Assembly: GCA_030680655.1 (NCBI GenBank)
Contig: JAUXUZ010000474.1
Location: 1-9,243 of the forward strand
Reading direction: 5' to 3'
Length of the DNA stretch: 9,243 bases
Source of the DNA: Phycisphaerales bacterium
Lineage (GTDB): Bacteria > Planctomycetota > Phycisphaerae > Phycisphaerales > UBA1924
Part shown: positions 1 through 7,037 of the stretch, piece by piece
Numbering within the stretch: position 1 is the first letter of the stretch
How the letters are laid out: each line of letters begins with the position of its first letter
Notes under the pieces: model-generated
The model's input: only the letters and a program-made list of their open reading frames with translations
What the model was told of the DNA's origin: nothing
Databases searched by the model: none
Program-made: the position numbers and the translations under genes

Positions 1-1254
1 CAACGCACGGGCCACGTGGTGGGCGGCCACCAACGCCTGGCGGTGATGGTCGAGCTGGGTCACACCTCGGCCGAGGTCGTGGTCGTCCACCTCACCCCGG
101 CGCGGGAGAAGGCCCTCAACCTCGCCCTGAACAAGATCCAAGGGGGCTGGGACGAGCCCAAGCTGGCGGCGTTGCTGGCAGAGCTTGGCCAGATACCCGA
201 CCTGGACCTGTCGCTGACGGGGTTCGGCGAGGATGAGGTCAGCGCCCTGCTGGCCACCCTGCCCGGCGCGGGGGGCAACCACGGCGACGATGCGGACTTC
301 GACCATGACAGTGCCTTCAAGCCGCAGGCGCCGGCGGTGACCAAGCTCGGCGACGTGCTTGTGCTGGGCAAGCACCGGCTGTTGTGCGGTGACTGCACCG
401 ACACCGCTTCCGTGCGGAAGGTGATGAACGGCCAGAAGGCGGTGCTGTTCGCCACCGATCCGCCCTACCTCGTGGGGTACGACGGCACCAACCACCCCGG
501 CAAGGGGCAGCGCAAGGGCAAGAAGCTGCCCGCCGGCGCCCCGCCGAAGCCGTCGACCAAGAACAAGGACTGGAGCGCCACCTACGGGGTCACCTGGGAT
601 GATGCGGATGCCAACCCGGAGCTGTACGACCGCTTCATCGCCGCCGCAGTGGCAGAGGCGCTGCAGCCCAAGGCCGCGTGGTACTGCTGGCACGCCTCGC
701 GGCGGCAGTCGCTACTGGAGGCGGCGTGGACCAAGCACGGGGCGTTCGTGCACTGCCAGATCATCTGGGTGAAGAACCGGCCGGTGCTGACCCGCAGCGA
801 CTACGCCTGGCAGCACGAGCCGTGCTTCTACGGCTGGGTGCAAGGGAAGCGGCCGCCGCGCGCACCCGGCAAGATGCGCTCGACGGTTTGGCCCATCGAC
901 ACCCTGGCCAACGGTCCCGCGCGCCCCGACCACCCGACGCCCAAGCCGCTGGAGGTGTTCGAGATCCCCATCGAGCAGCACACCAAGCCGGGTGAGGTCT
1001 GCTACGAGCCGTTCGCGGGCTCGGGAACCCAGCTGATCGCCGCCGAGCGGCAGGGGCGGCGCTGCTTTGCGCTGGAGGTGAGCCCCCACTACTGCGATCT
1101 CATCGTGCGGCGCTGGATCCACCAGGTGGGCCCGGCCAACGCGCCCCACAGCCTCGTCGCCCGCTACGCGCTTGCCGCTCCCGCCAAGCCCGTGGTCAAG
1201 ACCAAGGGCGTCGCGGCAGGCCGTGCGGTGCAGCGGAAGAAGGTGCCGGCGTGA
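1..1254 (+). CDS. ParB-fold / DNA methyltransferase fusion, 5' truncated by the window
   Basis: The reading frame is open from base 1, so the true start lies upstream; 417 residues are visible. The first ~80 residues are the end of a ParB/sulfiredoxin-fold domain (VVGGHQRLAVMVELG, then ALNLALNKIQGGWDE). The rest is an adenine- or cytosine-N4-type DNA methyltransferase. The catalytic motif DPPY lies at 457-468 and the AdoMet-binding motif FAGSGT at 1012-1029. Motif IV before motif I is the beta-class order, and DPPY favours N6-adenine. HPTPKPLEVFE and ALEVSPHYCDLIVRRW are typical flanking motifs. ParB-methylase fusions (COG1475 plus COG0863) are common in phages and prophages and often sit just before terminase genes, as here. 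The stop overlaps the next start (TGATG), implying one transcript. The DNA target sequence cannot be read from the protein. The tail after ~385 is a basic, Ala/Val/Lys-rich extension. Confidence 0.93.
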   Translation, partial: QRTGHVVGGHQRLAVMVELGHTSAEVVVVHLTPAREKALNLALNKIQGGWDEPKLAALLAELGQIPDLDLSLTGFGEDEVSALLATLPGAGGNHGDDADFDHDSAFKPQAPAVTKLGDVLVLGKHRLLCGDCTDTASVRKVMNGQKAVLFATDPPYLVGYDGTNHPGKGQRKGKKLPAGAPPKPSTKNKDWSATYGVTWDDADANPELYDRFIAAAVAEALQPKAAWYCWHASRRQSLLEAAWTKHGAFVHCQIIWVKNRPVLTRSDYAWQHEPCFYGWVQGKRPPRAPGKMRSTVWPIDTLANGPARPDHPTPKPLEVFEIPIEQHTKPGEVCYEPFAGSGTQLIAAERQGRRCFALEVSPHYCDLIVRRWIHQVGPANAPHSLVARYALAAPAKPVVKTKGVAAGRAVQRKKVPA

Positions 1255-2147
1255 TGAAGTTCCCCCCGTCACGGCGTGGTGTGCCGCCGGTGCCCCCCAA
1301 GGCACCGGCGGCCGCGTCGCCCTTCGCGCGGCGAGCGCCCTCCGCCGCACCACCCGCAGCGCCGCCCACACCCCCCAAGCGCCGAGCGGGGAAGAAGCCG
1401 GTCCGCCCAGCACCCGCGCCATCGCCTGAACCCGACGCTATGGACCGAGCCCTGGAGCTGTTGGGGAAGGTGCGCGCGGGCACGGTGGCGGGGAAGGACC
1501 TGCTCCCCGAGACACGCCAGCAGTTGGTCATGCTGCTCACCGCAGACGGGCTCTCAACCTACGAGATCGCCCAGGTGCTCAAGGTGGCCGACCGGACCAT
1601 CGAGCGCGACCGCCGCGCTATCCGCGACCTGCACGCCGTCGACAAGGACCCACAACTCGTCCGTCAGATCGTCGGCCAGCTCATCGGCGAGGCCCAGCTC
1701 ACCTGCCAGCGGATGCGGAGGGTGGCACGGGAGAAGGACGTCGCCCCGGCGGTCAAGATCGACGCGGAGCACCGTTGCTTCCAGGTGATCGACCTGCTCA
1801 CCGAGCGCCTGCAGAAGCTCGGCTACCTCCCCACCGCCATCCAGCGGGTGGATGCCAACCTGACCCATCAGGTCAGCGAGATCCCCACGGGTGAAGAGCT
1901 CCACGCGGAGCTCCTGCGGATCCGGGCCATCGCCGGCGAGGAGCAGAGCGAGGGGCTCGCCGATGTGGAGGATGTGCTGGCCCGGGCGACCGCAGCCACG
2001 CGCCTCCGCCGCGCCCGTCTCACCGTCGGCGACAGCGACATCGTCGCAGAATTCGACCCACCCGCGACCACGAAGCTACTGCGGGCTCGCCGCAATATGC
2101 AAGGGCCGAAGCCCCGATCCAACCACCCCGGCGGCACAGACCGCTGA
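1254..2147 (+). CDS. Terminase small-subunit-like HTH protein
   Basis: A 297-residue protein. I chose the ATG at 1254, which shares its first base with the TGA of the methylase gene (TGATG). The GTG immediately before it is possible but less natural. Residues 1-62 are a low-complexity, basic Pro/Ala-rich tail, probably disordered. Residues 98-127 form a helix-turn-helix (LSTYEIAQVLKVADRTIERD), resembling the sigma-like or resolvase-like HTH of many phage small terminases. The segment 133-235 is largely helical and could mediate oligomerisation. The family role would be recognition of the packaging start site and loading of the large subunit onto DNA. The position directly before terL is the best support for this call. 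By sequence alone it could be another HTH DNA-binding protein, as small terminases are poorly conserved. The 29-bp gap to the next gene contains that gene's ribosome binding site. Confidence 0.65.
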   Translation: MKFPPSRRGVPPVPPKAPAAASPFARRAPSAAPPAAPPTPPKRRAGKKPVRPAPAPSPEPDAMDRALELLGKVRAGTVAGKDLLPETRQQLVMLLTADGLSTYEIAQVLKVADRTIERDRRAIRDLHAVDKDPQLVRQIVGQLIGEAQLTCQRMRRVAREKDVAPAVKIDAEHRCFQVIDLLTERLQKLGYLPTAIQRVDANLTHQVSEIPTGEELHAELLRIRAIAGEEQSEGLADVEDVLARATAATRLRRARLTVGDSDIVAEFDPPATTKLLRARRNMQGPKPRSNHPGGTDR

Positions 2148-2176
2148 CCACCGCGCGCAGCATTCAGGAGTTCTCT

Positions 2177-3766
2177 ATGACTTATGAGCCGTTCGATCCC
2201 CAGTACACCCCCGCCGTCAACGCCGCGATGAGCGCCCAGCGGCGGAGGCTTGCATCCCTCTCCCCCAAGCACTTCGCCCATATCTACCTCAGCGCCGAGT
2301 TCAACAAGCCGCCGTCGCGGATGCACACCGAGGTCTTCGAGAAGCTGTTGTTGCTGCACGCGACCCCGGGGGCGCGCCTGGCCGTCGTGGCCCCCCGCGG
2401 GCACGCCAAGAGCACCGTCGTCACGCTCGCGTACGCCCTTTGGGCGGTTCTCGTCGGGAAGGAGCAGTTCGTCGTGGTCGCCTCGGGCACCGAGGCGCAG
2501 TCGTCGCGGCTGCTGGAGCACATCCGCAAGCAACTGGAGGAGAACCGGCTGCTGCGGATGGACTTCCCCCAACTCGCCACCGCGAGCCGCAACGCCCCGT
2601 GGCGCCGCAACTCGCTCCTGATCCCCGGCGGTGGGATGCTGATGGCCTTCTCCACCCTCCAGAACCTCCGCGGCATCCGGCACCGCGAGCACCGGCCCAC
2701 GCTGATCCTCTGCGACGACCTCGAGGACCGCAACAGCGTGATCGTCGAGGAGCAGCGCCACAAGCTCGGGAGTTGGTTCGACGCCACCCTGCTCAAGGCG
2801 GGCACGCCCGAGACCCGTGTGGTGGTGGTGGGGAACATCCTCCACCACGACAGCCTGATGGCCAACCTCCTGGCCAACCCGACCTGGCAATCACTGCGCT
2901 ACCGGGCCATCGAGAAGTTCAGCAAGCGCCCCGACCAGTGGGACTTCTGGGGCCGGGTGCTCGCGGGCAGCGAGCTCCACGAGGGCGAGTCGGGTCCGGC
3001 GGCCGCCGACGGGTACCTGCGCGTCAACGACGCCGCGATGCACGAGGGCACGCAGGTGCTCTGGCCGGAGCGGTACAGCTACAAGGAGCTGATGCTGGCC
3101 CGGCTGAGCGAGGGCGAGGGCACGTTCCAGGCCGAGTTCCAGAACGACCCGAACGACCCGGAGTCGTGCGTGTTCGCACGTACGAAGCTGACCTATTGGG
3201 ACGAGCAGCCGATGACGGTGGACGAGTTCCTCCGACGGCGTGGCTTCCGCTACGGCGAGTACCACGGTGGCGACTTCTTCGGCGCGTGCGACCCGAGCCT
3301 GGGGGGCAACCCCCAGCGCGGGGACTACACGGCCATCGTTGTGCTCTTCAGGCCCGAGGGTTCCAAGGTCAAGTACGTGGTGGCCGCGGACATCGAGCGG
3401 CGGACACCGGACCAGACCCTCGACCGGATCGTTCAGCTGGGGAAGATCTTCCCCATGCGGACGTTCGCGGTGGAGGGGAACCAGTTCCAGAGCATGCTGT
3501 TCACCGCGCTCAAGTGCCGCATGGAGGCGGAGACGCTGTTCACCCGGGTCGAGCTGATCCACAACCGCACCAACAAGCAGCAGCGGATCCTGGGCATCCA
3601 GCCCGAGATCAGCCAGGGGCTGCTGGTGTTCAGCAAGAAGCACCAGCGCCTGCTGGAGCAGATGCGGGGGTTCCCCACCGCCAAGCACGACGACGGCCCC
3701 GATGCGCTGGAGATGGCCCTGACCGCCGCCAAGCGCGACTACCGGTGGTACCGGATCCAGATCTGA
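2177..3766 (+). CDS. terL: Phage terminase large subunit (ATPase and nuclease)
   Basis: A 529-residue protein, normal length for TerL, starting at an ATG six bases after AGGAG (2166-2170). The N-terminal ATPase has a Walker A at residues 73-80 (PRGHAKST), an Ala-for-Gly variant of the usual GHGKS. The Walker B is at about 176-183 (LILCDDLED), with a likely coupling motif at 215-226 (VVVVGNILHHDS). The C-terminal RNase H-like nuclease shows its acidic residues at D372 (GACDPS), E433 (AVEGN) and D505/D506/D509 (HDDGPDALE). This C-terminus resembles the TIGR01630-type putative large terminases. The enzyme translocates DNA into a prohead and cuts concatemers. All active-site motifs are intact, so the gene looks functional. 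However, an intrinsic terminator follows 36 bases downstream and no portal or capsid gene comes next, which is unusual for a complete phage. Confidence 0.93.
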   Translation: MTYEPFDPQYTPAVNAAMSAQRRRLASLSPKHFAHIYLSAEFNKPPSRMHTEVFEKLLLLHATPGARLAVVAPRGHAKSTVVTLAYALWAVLVGKEQFVVVASGTEAQSSRLLEHIRKQLEENRLLRMDFPQLATASRNAPWRRNSLLIPGGGMLMAFSTLQNLRGIRHREHRPTLILCDDLEDRNSVIVEEQRHKLGSWFDATLLKAGTPETRVVVVGNILHHDSLMANLLANPTWQSLRYRAIEKFSKRPDQWDFWGRVLAGSELHEGESGPAAADGYLRVNDAAMHEGTQVLWPERYSYKELMLARLSEGEGTFQAEFQNDPNDPESCVFARTKLTYWDEQPMTVDEFLRRRGFRYGEYHGGDFFGACDPSLGGNPQRGDYTAIVVLFRPEGSKVKYVVAADIERRTPDQTLDRIVQLGKIFPMRTFAVEGNQFQSMLFTALKCRMEAETLFTRVELIHNRTNKQQRILGIQPEISQGLLVFSKKHQRLLEQMRGFPTAKHDDGPDALEMALTAAKRDYRWYRIQI

Positions 3767-3802
3767 GGGACGCCGAGGATTCTCGGGAGCGGTCGCACCA
3801 CG

Positions 3803-3833
3803 GGCCGGTTGCTTCAAGCAACCGGCCTTTTTT
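3803..3833 (+). terminator. Strong rho-independent terminator after terL
   Basis: A perfect 10-bp stem (GGCCGGTTGC / GCAACCGGCC) with loop TTCAA is followed directly by six T. The stem can extend to 11 bp with a three-base loop. It lies 36 bp after the terL stop and separates the methylase-terminase operon from the next block. Most of this hairpin sequence occurs again at 4191-4213. Confidence 0.93.
3805..3827 (+). repeat. Direct repeat copy 1 (23 nt, inside the terminator)
   Basis: These 23 bases match 4191-4213 at 22 positions; the only difference is G at 3811 against C at 4197. The two copies are 386 bp apart in the same orientation. This copy forms the terminator stem. Confidence 0.85.
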
Positions 3834-3987
3834 CATATCTGGGGGGATGGGCGGGTCTCGATCGTCCGCATTCGGGAAAGACGCGGCTCTGCGGGGAAGA
3901 TGGCCGGGGTCGATGGCAAACGACTGTGATCCCGAACCCGTCGCCGCCCCGGTGCGCTGCCTGCGCGAACTGCAAGGCCGCACCCCG

Positions 3988-4009
3988 GATTGTGGGCAGA
4001 TTGTGGGCA
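3988..4009 (+). repeat. Tandem 11-mer repeat upstream of the HARE-HTH operon
   Basis: GATTGTGGGCA occurs twice head to tail (3988-3998 and 3999-4009), with exact identity and a one-turn spacing. This placement suits two adjacent protein-binding sites on the same DNA face. It begins six bases before the inverted repeat at 4016-4038. Confidence 0.8.
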
Positions 4010-4015
4010 ACTCGG

Positions 4016-4038
4016 CTATCTGCTGGCGTTGCAGATAG
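4016..4038. promoter_or_regulatory. 8-bp perfect inverted repeat, candidate operator or recombination site
   Basis: CTATCTGC and GCAGATAG flank a seven-base spacer (TGGCGTT). There is no T-run after it, so it is not a terminator. With the tandem 11-mer just upstream it makes a compact two-part element about 120 bp before the first gene of the recombinase operon. Its function is unknown. Confidence 0.5.
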
Positions 4039-4144
4039 ATGGCCGGACCCGCCTTGCCTGCTGCGTATGTCGAGGCCCTCATGTGCTGGCGACGGGGCCC
4101 TGATGGCACGCCAGCGTGTGGCGGCAACAGCGGCCCCTGAAGCC

Positions 4145-4149
4145 AGGAG
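4145..4149 (+). promoter_or_regulatory. Ribosome binding site fixing the HARE-HTH start
   Basis: AGGAG lies seven bases before the ATG at 4157. An in-frame ATG at 4103 is possible, but I see no comparable site before it. Confidence 0.75.
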
Positions 4150-4156
4150 AATCCCC

Positions 4157-4711
4157 ATGAGCCAGTCCCCTTCAGCTGCTGCCAAGAAGCCCGGTTCCTT
4201 CAAGCAACCGGCCCAGTCCGCGTCCGGGCCGGAGGTGTCCAAGCCCGCCAGCCGTCAGCGCCGCAAGGCGCGTCTGCTGGTCACGCACACCACGGCCGAA
4301 TCCGCTCCGCACGCCAAGCCCTTACCCGCAGCCAAGGCGGCGCAACCCGCTCGCGCGGGTGCGAACTCCCCACCCAGCCGCAAGCCCGCGGCGAAGGAGA
4401 AGAAGATGAGCGCCCTGGACGCGGCCGCGACCGTGCTGGCGTCACTCCCGGCGAACCACGCGGCGCAAGGCCTCAGCGCCGGCGACCTGATCACGAAGAT
4501 GGAGGCGGGCAAACTCTGGACCAGCGCCGCGGGCAAGACCCCCTCCGCCACGCTCTACGCGGCCATGATGCGCGAGATCACGCTCAAGGGGAGCCAGTCG
4601 CGGTTCTGCAGGCCCGCGGCGGGGCGGTTCGCGCTGCTCGGCACGCAGGCGAAGGGCAAGATCAAGGACGCGGCGGTGAAGGTGAAGGCCTCCAAGGGGG
4701 CCAAGGCGTGA
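4157..4711 (+). CDS. HARE-HTH (winged-helix) DNA-binding protein
   Basis: A 184-residue protein. Residues 1-83 are a basic Lys/Ala/Pro/Ser-rich tail resembling a histone-H1-type disordered arm. Residues 84-161 match the HARE-HTH (HB1/ASXL/restriction endonuclease HTH) winged helix: MSALDAAATVLA at the start, then ITKMEAGKLWTSAAGKTPSA, LYAAMMREI, SRF and GRFAL. This family was predicted from comparative genomics to link DNA or chromatin modification with DNA recognition. The C-terminus is again basic (KGKIKDAAVKVKASKGAKA). The role is inferred as a DNA-binding partner of the recombinase in the same operon. The next gene starts at a GTG within its last codons (GTGA overlap), suggesting coupled translation. 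The early coding region carries a near-copy of the upstream terminator hairpin (4191-4213). Confidence 0.85.
   Translation: MSQSPSAAAKKPGSFKQPAQSASGPEVSKPASRQRRKARLLVTHTTAESAPHAKPLPAAKAAQPARAGANSPPSRKPAAKEKKMSALDAAATVLASLPANHAAQGLSAGDLITKMEAGKLWTSAAGKTPSATLYAAMMREITLKGSQSRFCRPAAGRFALLGTQAKGKIKDAAVKVKASKGAKA
4191..4213 (+). repeat. Direct repeat copy 2 (23 nt, inside the HARE-HTH coding region)
   Basis: Matches 3805-3827 at 22 of 23 bases. It encodes roughly PGSFKQPA. The single change breaks one pair of the hairpin stem, and no T-run follows, so it should not terminate transcription as the first copy does. Confidence 0.85.
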
Positions 4712-5247
4712 ATTCCACGAAGCAGCCGTCCACGCCGGATGCCCGATTGCCGCTGGACCTGGACGCCCTCCCCAGGATGACGATGGATCAGCTGCGCGAG
4801 CTGTGGCCCAAGCACATGGGCCGCGCACCGCCCCCCGTGCAGAAGCGGCTGATGGTGCGTGAGCTCGCCTGGCGCGTCCAGGAACGCATCTACGGGGGCC
4901 TCGACGCCGAGACCCGCCGCCTGCTCAACGCCGCCGTCCGCGCTGTCAACGCCGAGATCGCCGGTGGGAACAAGGAGCGGCCACGCCGCCGCGCTGGATC
5001 CGTCGTCCGTCCACAGCGCGCCATCCTCCCCACCTCCACGCGCCTGGTTCGCACCTGGCAGGGGCAAGCCCACGAAGTCCTCGTCCTGAGTAGTGGTGGA
5101 ACGGGGAATGGGGGAGAAGGGGGCGGCCGGTTCAAGTACCGGGGCAAGCAGTACAAGAGCCTGAGCGAGATCGCCCGTCTGATCACCGGGGCCCGCTGGT
5201 CCGGCCCTCGGTTCTTCGGGCTAACCAAGGAGGACGGCACCCCATGA
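4708..5247 (+). CDS. DUF2924 family protein
   Basis: A 179-residue protein starting at the GTG at 4708, which overlaps the previous stop by four bases. It shows the DUF2924 layout. An N-terminal helical part has MTMDQLRELWPKHMGRAPP and a KRLMVRELAWRVQER segment. The C-terminal part reads TRLVRTWQGQAHEVLVL, then FKYRGKQYKSLSEIARLITG, ARWSGPRFFGL. The function of the family is not established. It is very often found directly before a large serine recombinase, as here, which suggests a recombination directionality or DNA-binding accessory role; that is inference. A glycine-rich insertion (about residues 128-141, SSGGTGNGGEGGGR) splits the usual C-terminal core and is encoded by a run of G tracts. 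The stop overlaps the recombinase ATG (ATGA), so the two proteins are probably made in matched amounts. Confidence 0.9.
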   Translation: MNSTKQPSTPDARLPLDLDALPRMTMDQLRELWPKHMGRAPPPVQKRLMVRELAWRVQERIYGGLDAETRRLLNAAVRAVNAEIAGGNKERPRRRAGSVVRPQRAILPTSTRLVRTWQGQAHEVLVLSSGGTGNGGEGGGRFKYRGKQYKSLSEIARLITGARWSGPRFFGLTKEDGTP

Positions 5248-7037
5248 CCGCTCGCACCGTGCGCTGCGCCGTCTACTGCCGCAAGTCCAGCGAGGAGGGG
5301 CTGGAGCAGGCCTTCAACTCCCTCGACGCCCAGCGCGAGGCCGGGCAGGACTACATCAAGAGCCAGCGACACCAGGGGTGGGTCGCCATCGACACCCGCT
5401 ACGAGGACGGGGGGTATTCCGGCGGCACCACCGACCGGCCAGGGCTGCAGAAGCTGCTGGCCGACATGCGCGCGGGCCGGATCGACGTGGTGGTGGTCTA
5501 CAAGGTGGACCGGCTGTCGCGCTCGCTGGCAGACTTCGCCAGGCTGATGCAGTTGTTCGACGAGCACCACGCCTGGTTCGTCTCGGTCACCCAGCAGTTC
5601 AGCACGACGACGTCGATGGGGCGGCTGACGCTCAACATGCTGTTGAGCTTCGCCCAGTTCGAGCGCGAGGTGGCGGGAGAACGGATCCGGGACAAGATCG
5701 CCGCCACCAAGCGCAAGGGGGTGTGGGTCTGCGGCCAGCCGCCGCTGGGGTACCGCATGCCCAAGGAGGGCGACCCGGGGTACGTCGCGGGCGACCGCGT
5801 GCTCCGGGTGGTTCCGACGGAGGCCGCGCTGGTGCGGGCGGTCTACACCGGTTACCTCCAACTCGGCTCACCGATCGAGCTGGCCGCCAAGCTCAGCGCG
5901 GCTGGCCACACCACCAAGAAATGGACCAGCTCGCGCGGGATTTTGCACGGGGGCCGCCCGCTCACCGCGGCACTGGTCTACAAGCTACTGACCAACCCGG
6001 TGTACGTCGGCAAGATCACCCACACCCGGGCGGTGACCAGCGACGCTGGACGCAGCGAGTCACGCACCGAGCTCTACGAGGGCCTGCATGAACCGATCAT
6101 CAGCCAGACCCTGTGGGACCAGGTGCAAGCCCAGATGACCACCGCGAAACGGCAGCCGCGGACCGGCTGGACACATAGCCACCTGCTTCAAGGCAAGCTC
6201 CAGACGTTCGAGGGGCATGCCATGAGCCCGGGGTCGGTGCAGCGGCCCGTGACCGAAGAGGGCCGCTCGACCGGTCAGCGCCGCGTGGTGCGGTACTACG
6301 TCAGCCAGAAGGCCATCAAGCAGGGGTACAAGGCGTGCGCGATCAAGACCATCAATGCGGCGTTCCTGGACGACCTGGTGCGGTCGCTGGTGGCGGACCA
6401 TCTGTGCGCCCAGCACGGGTTCGAGCTGGCCACCCTCGACGCTGCCTCGCGGGACGGTCGGTTACGTGACGTAACTAAACGGGTCGTGCTCGGCTCTGAC
6501 AGGCTCTCGATCGAGCTGAGCCGTGATCGCCTAGAGGCAATGGCCGATGAGCTGCGCCATAGCCACCCCACTCCTTCCTCAAGGACGCCACGCTCGGGCG
6601 CGTCTGTGGAGAACAAGTGTCCGATCACCCCAGCCTGTGAAGAACGTGGCAATCTGCTCGTTCTGAGCATTCCGATCGCGATTAAAAAGGTGGATGGCAA
6701 GCGGCTTTTGATCGGGCCCGATGGACGGAGCTTGCTGAGCTCAGTCGATCTGAACGGCCAGCCCGTGCCGCGACAGCACATCGTGAGGGCGATTGGTCAG
6801 GCGTTCGCTTGGAAACGTCAGCTGGAGTCAAACGGCGGTACCCATCGCGAGGTTGGACGCCATTCCGGTGTCTGCGGGACTCGTGTGCGCGCACTGCTGG
6901 CGCTGACCCATCTCGCACCTGCGGCACTAAGAGGGGCTCTCAATGGGACACTGCCAGAATCTGTATCACTTGAGGATCTGGGGCTAGCCGCCCAGCACTT
7001 GGACTGGGGCGCACAGCATTGTGCTCTTAGGCTCTGA
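5244..7037 (+). CDS. Large serine recombinase
   Basis: A 597-residue site-specific recombinase. The N-terminal resolvase domain (1-~150) has the Y-x-R-x-S motif YCRKSS with likely nucleophile S15, NSLDAQREA, the YEDGGYSGGTTDRPGL segment and KVDRLSRS at 87-94. A long helix follows (FAQFEREVAGERIRDKI). The recombinase domain then runs from about 165 (GQPPLGYR) to about 300, with VYKLLTNPVYVGKI at 245-258. The zinc-ribbon region (about 313-355) has the usual flanks (HLLQGK, VVRYYVS) but lacks the paired cysteines. The C-terminal domain ends with the common pattern ...LLALTHLAPAALRGALNG...LDWGAQ, so it is full length. Such enzymes cut and exchange DNA at att sites through a covalent serine link. 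From about 6450 the gene is noticeably more AT-rich. Its stop overlaps the next start (TGATG). Confidence 0.95.
   Translation: MTARTVRCAVYCRKSSEEGLEQAFNSLDAQREAGQDYIKSQRHQGWVAIDTRYEDGGYSGGTTDRPGLQKLLADMRAGRIDVVVVYKVDRLSRSLADFARLMQLFDEHHAWFVSVTQQFSTTTSMGRLTLNMLLSFAQFEREVAGERIRDKIAATKRKGVWVCGQPPLGYRMPKEGDPGYVAGDRVLRVVPTEAALVRAVYTGYLQLGSPIELAAKLSAAGHTTKKWTSSRGILHGGRPLTAALVYKLLTNPVYVGKITHTRAVTSDAGRSESRTELYEGLHEPIISQTLWDQVQAQMTTAKRQPRTGWTHSHLLQGKLQTFEGHAMSPGSVQRPVTEEGRSTGQRRVVRYYVSQKAIKQGYKACAIKTINAAFLDDLVRSLVADHLCAQHGFELATLDAASRDGRLRDVTKRVVLGSDRLSIELSRDRLEAMADELRHSHPTPSSRTPRSGASVENKCPITPACEERGNLLVLSIPIAIKKVDGKRLLIGPDGRSLLSSVDLNGQPVPRQHIVRAIGQAFAWKRQLESNGGTHREVGRHSGVCGTRVRALLALTHLAPAALRGALNGTLPESVSLEDLGLAAQHLDWGAQHCALRL
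6461..6475. repeat. Perfect 15-base palindrome inside the recombinase gene
   Basis: GTTACGT and ACGTAAC flank a single central G. It sits in the coding region close to the point where the gene becomes more AT-rich and uses rarer codons. Confidence 0.6.

Larger units (their letters stand above)
3834..4156. other. Non-coding spacer between the terL terminator and the HARE-HTH gene
   Basis: No convincing gene is visible; open frames here are continuations of shadows from neighbouring genes. The spacer holds an 11-base tandem repeat (3988-4009), an 8-bp inverted repeat (4016-4038), a short inverted repeat CACGC/GCGTG just before the ribosome binding site, and the AGGAG of the next gene. I could not find a good TTGACA/TATAAT pair, although a promoter for the downstream operon should lie here because a terminator precedes it. 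Confidence 0.6.

Noticed and set aside
1868..2890. Long minus-strand open frame of 340 codons opposite TerS/TerL
   Set aside because: It is an antisense shadow of the GC-rich terminase genes: His/Val/Arg/Gly-biased composition, no recognisable domain, and the plus-strand TerL motifs are unambiguous.
2440..4038. Plus-strand open frame of 532 codons overlapping terL
   Set aside because: It is a +1 shadow of terL with extreme Arg/Pro/Gly/Ala content, and it runs through the terminator at 3803-3833. No domain is visible.
3988..4038. Start of a CRISPR array
   Set aside because: Only two adjacent 11-base units without spacers, and no cas genes in the window.
4103..4156. Earlier in-frame ATG at 4103 for the HARE-HTH gene
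   Set aside because: No comparable ribosome site precedes it, whereas AGGAG sits at ideal spacing before 4157.
4890..5861. Minus-strand open frame of 323 codons opposite DUF2924 and the recombinase
   Set aside because: Antisense shadow of two well-supported genes; composition biased and no ribosome site seen.
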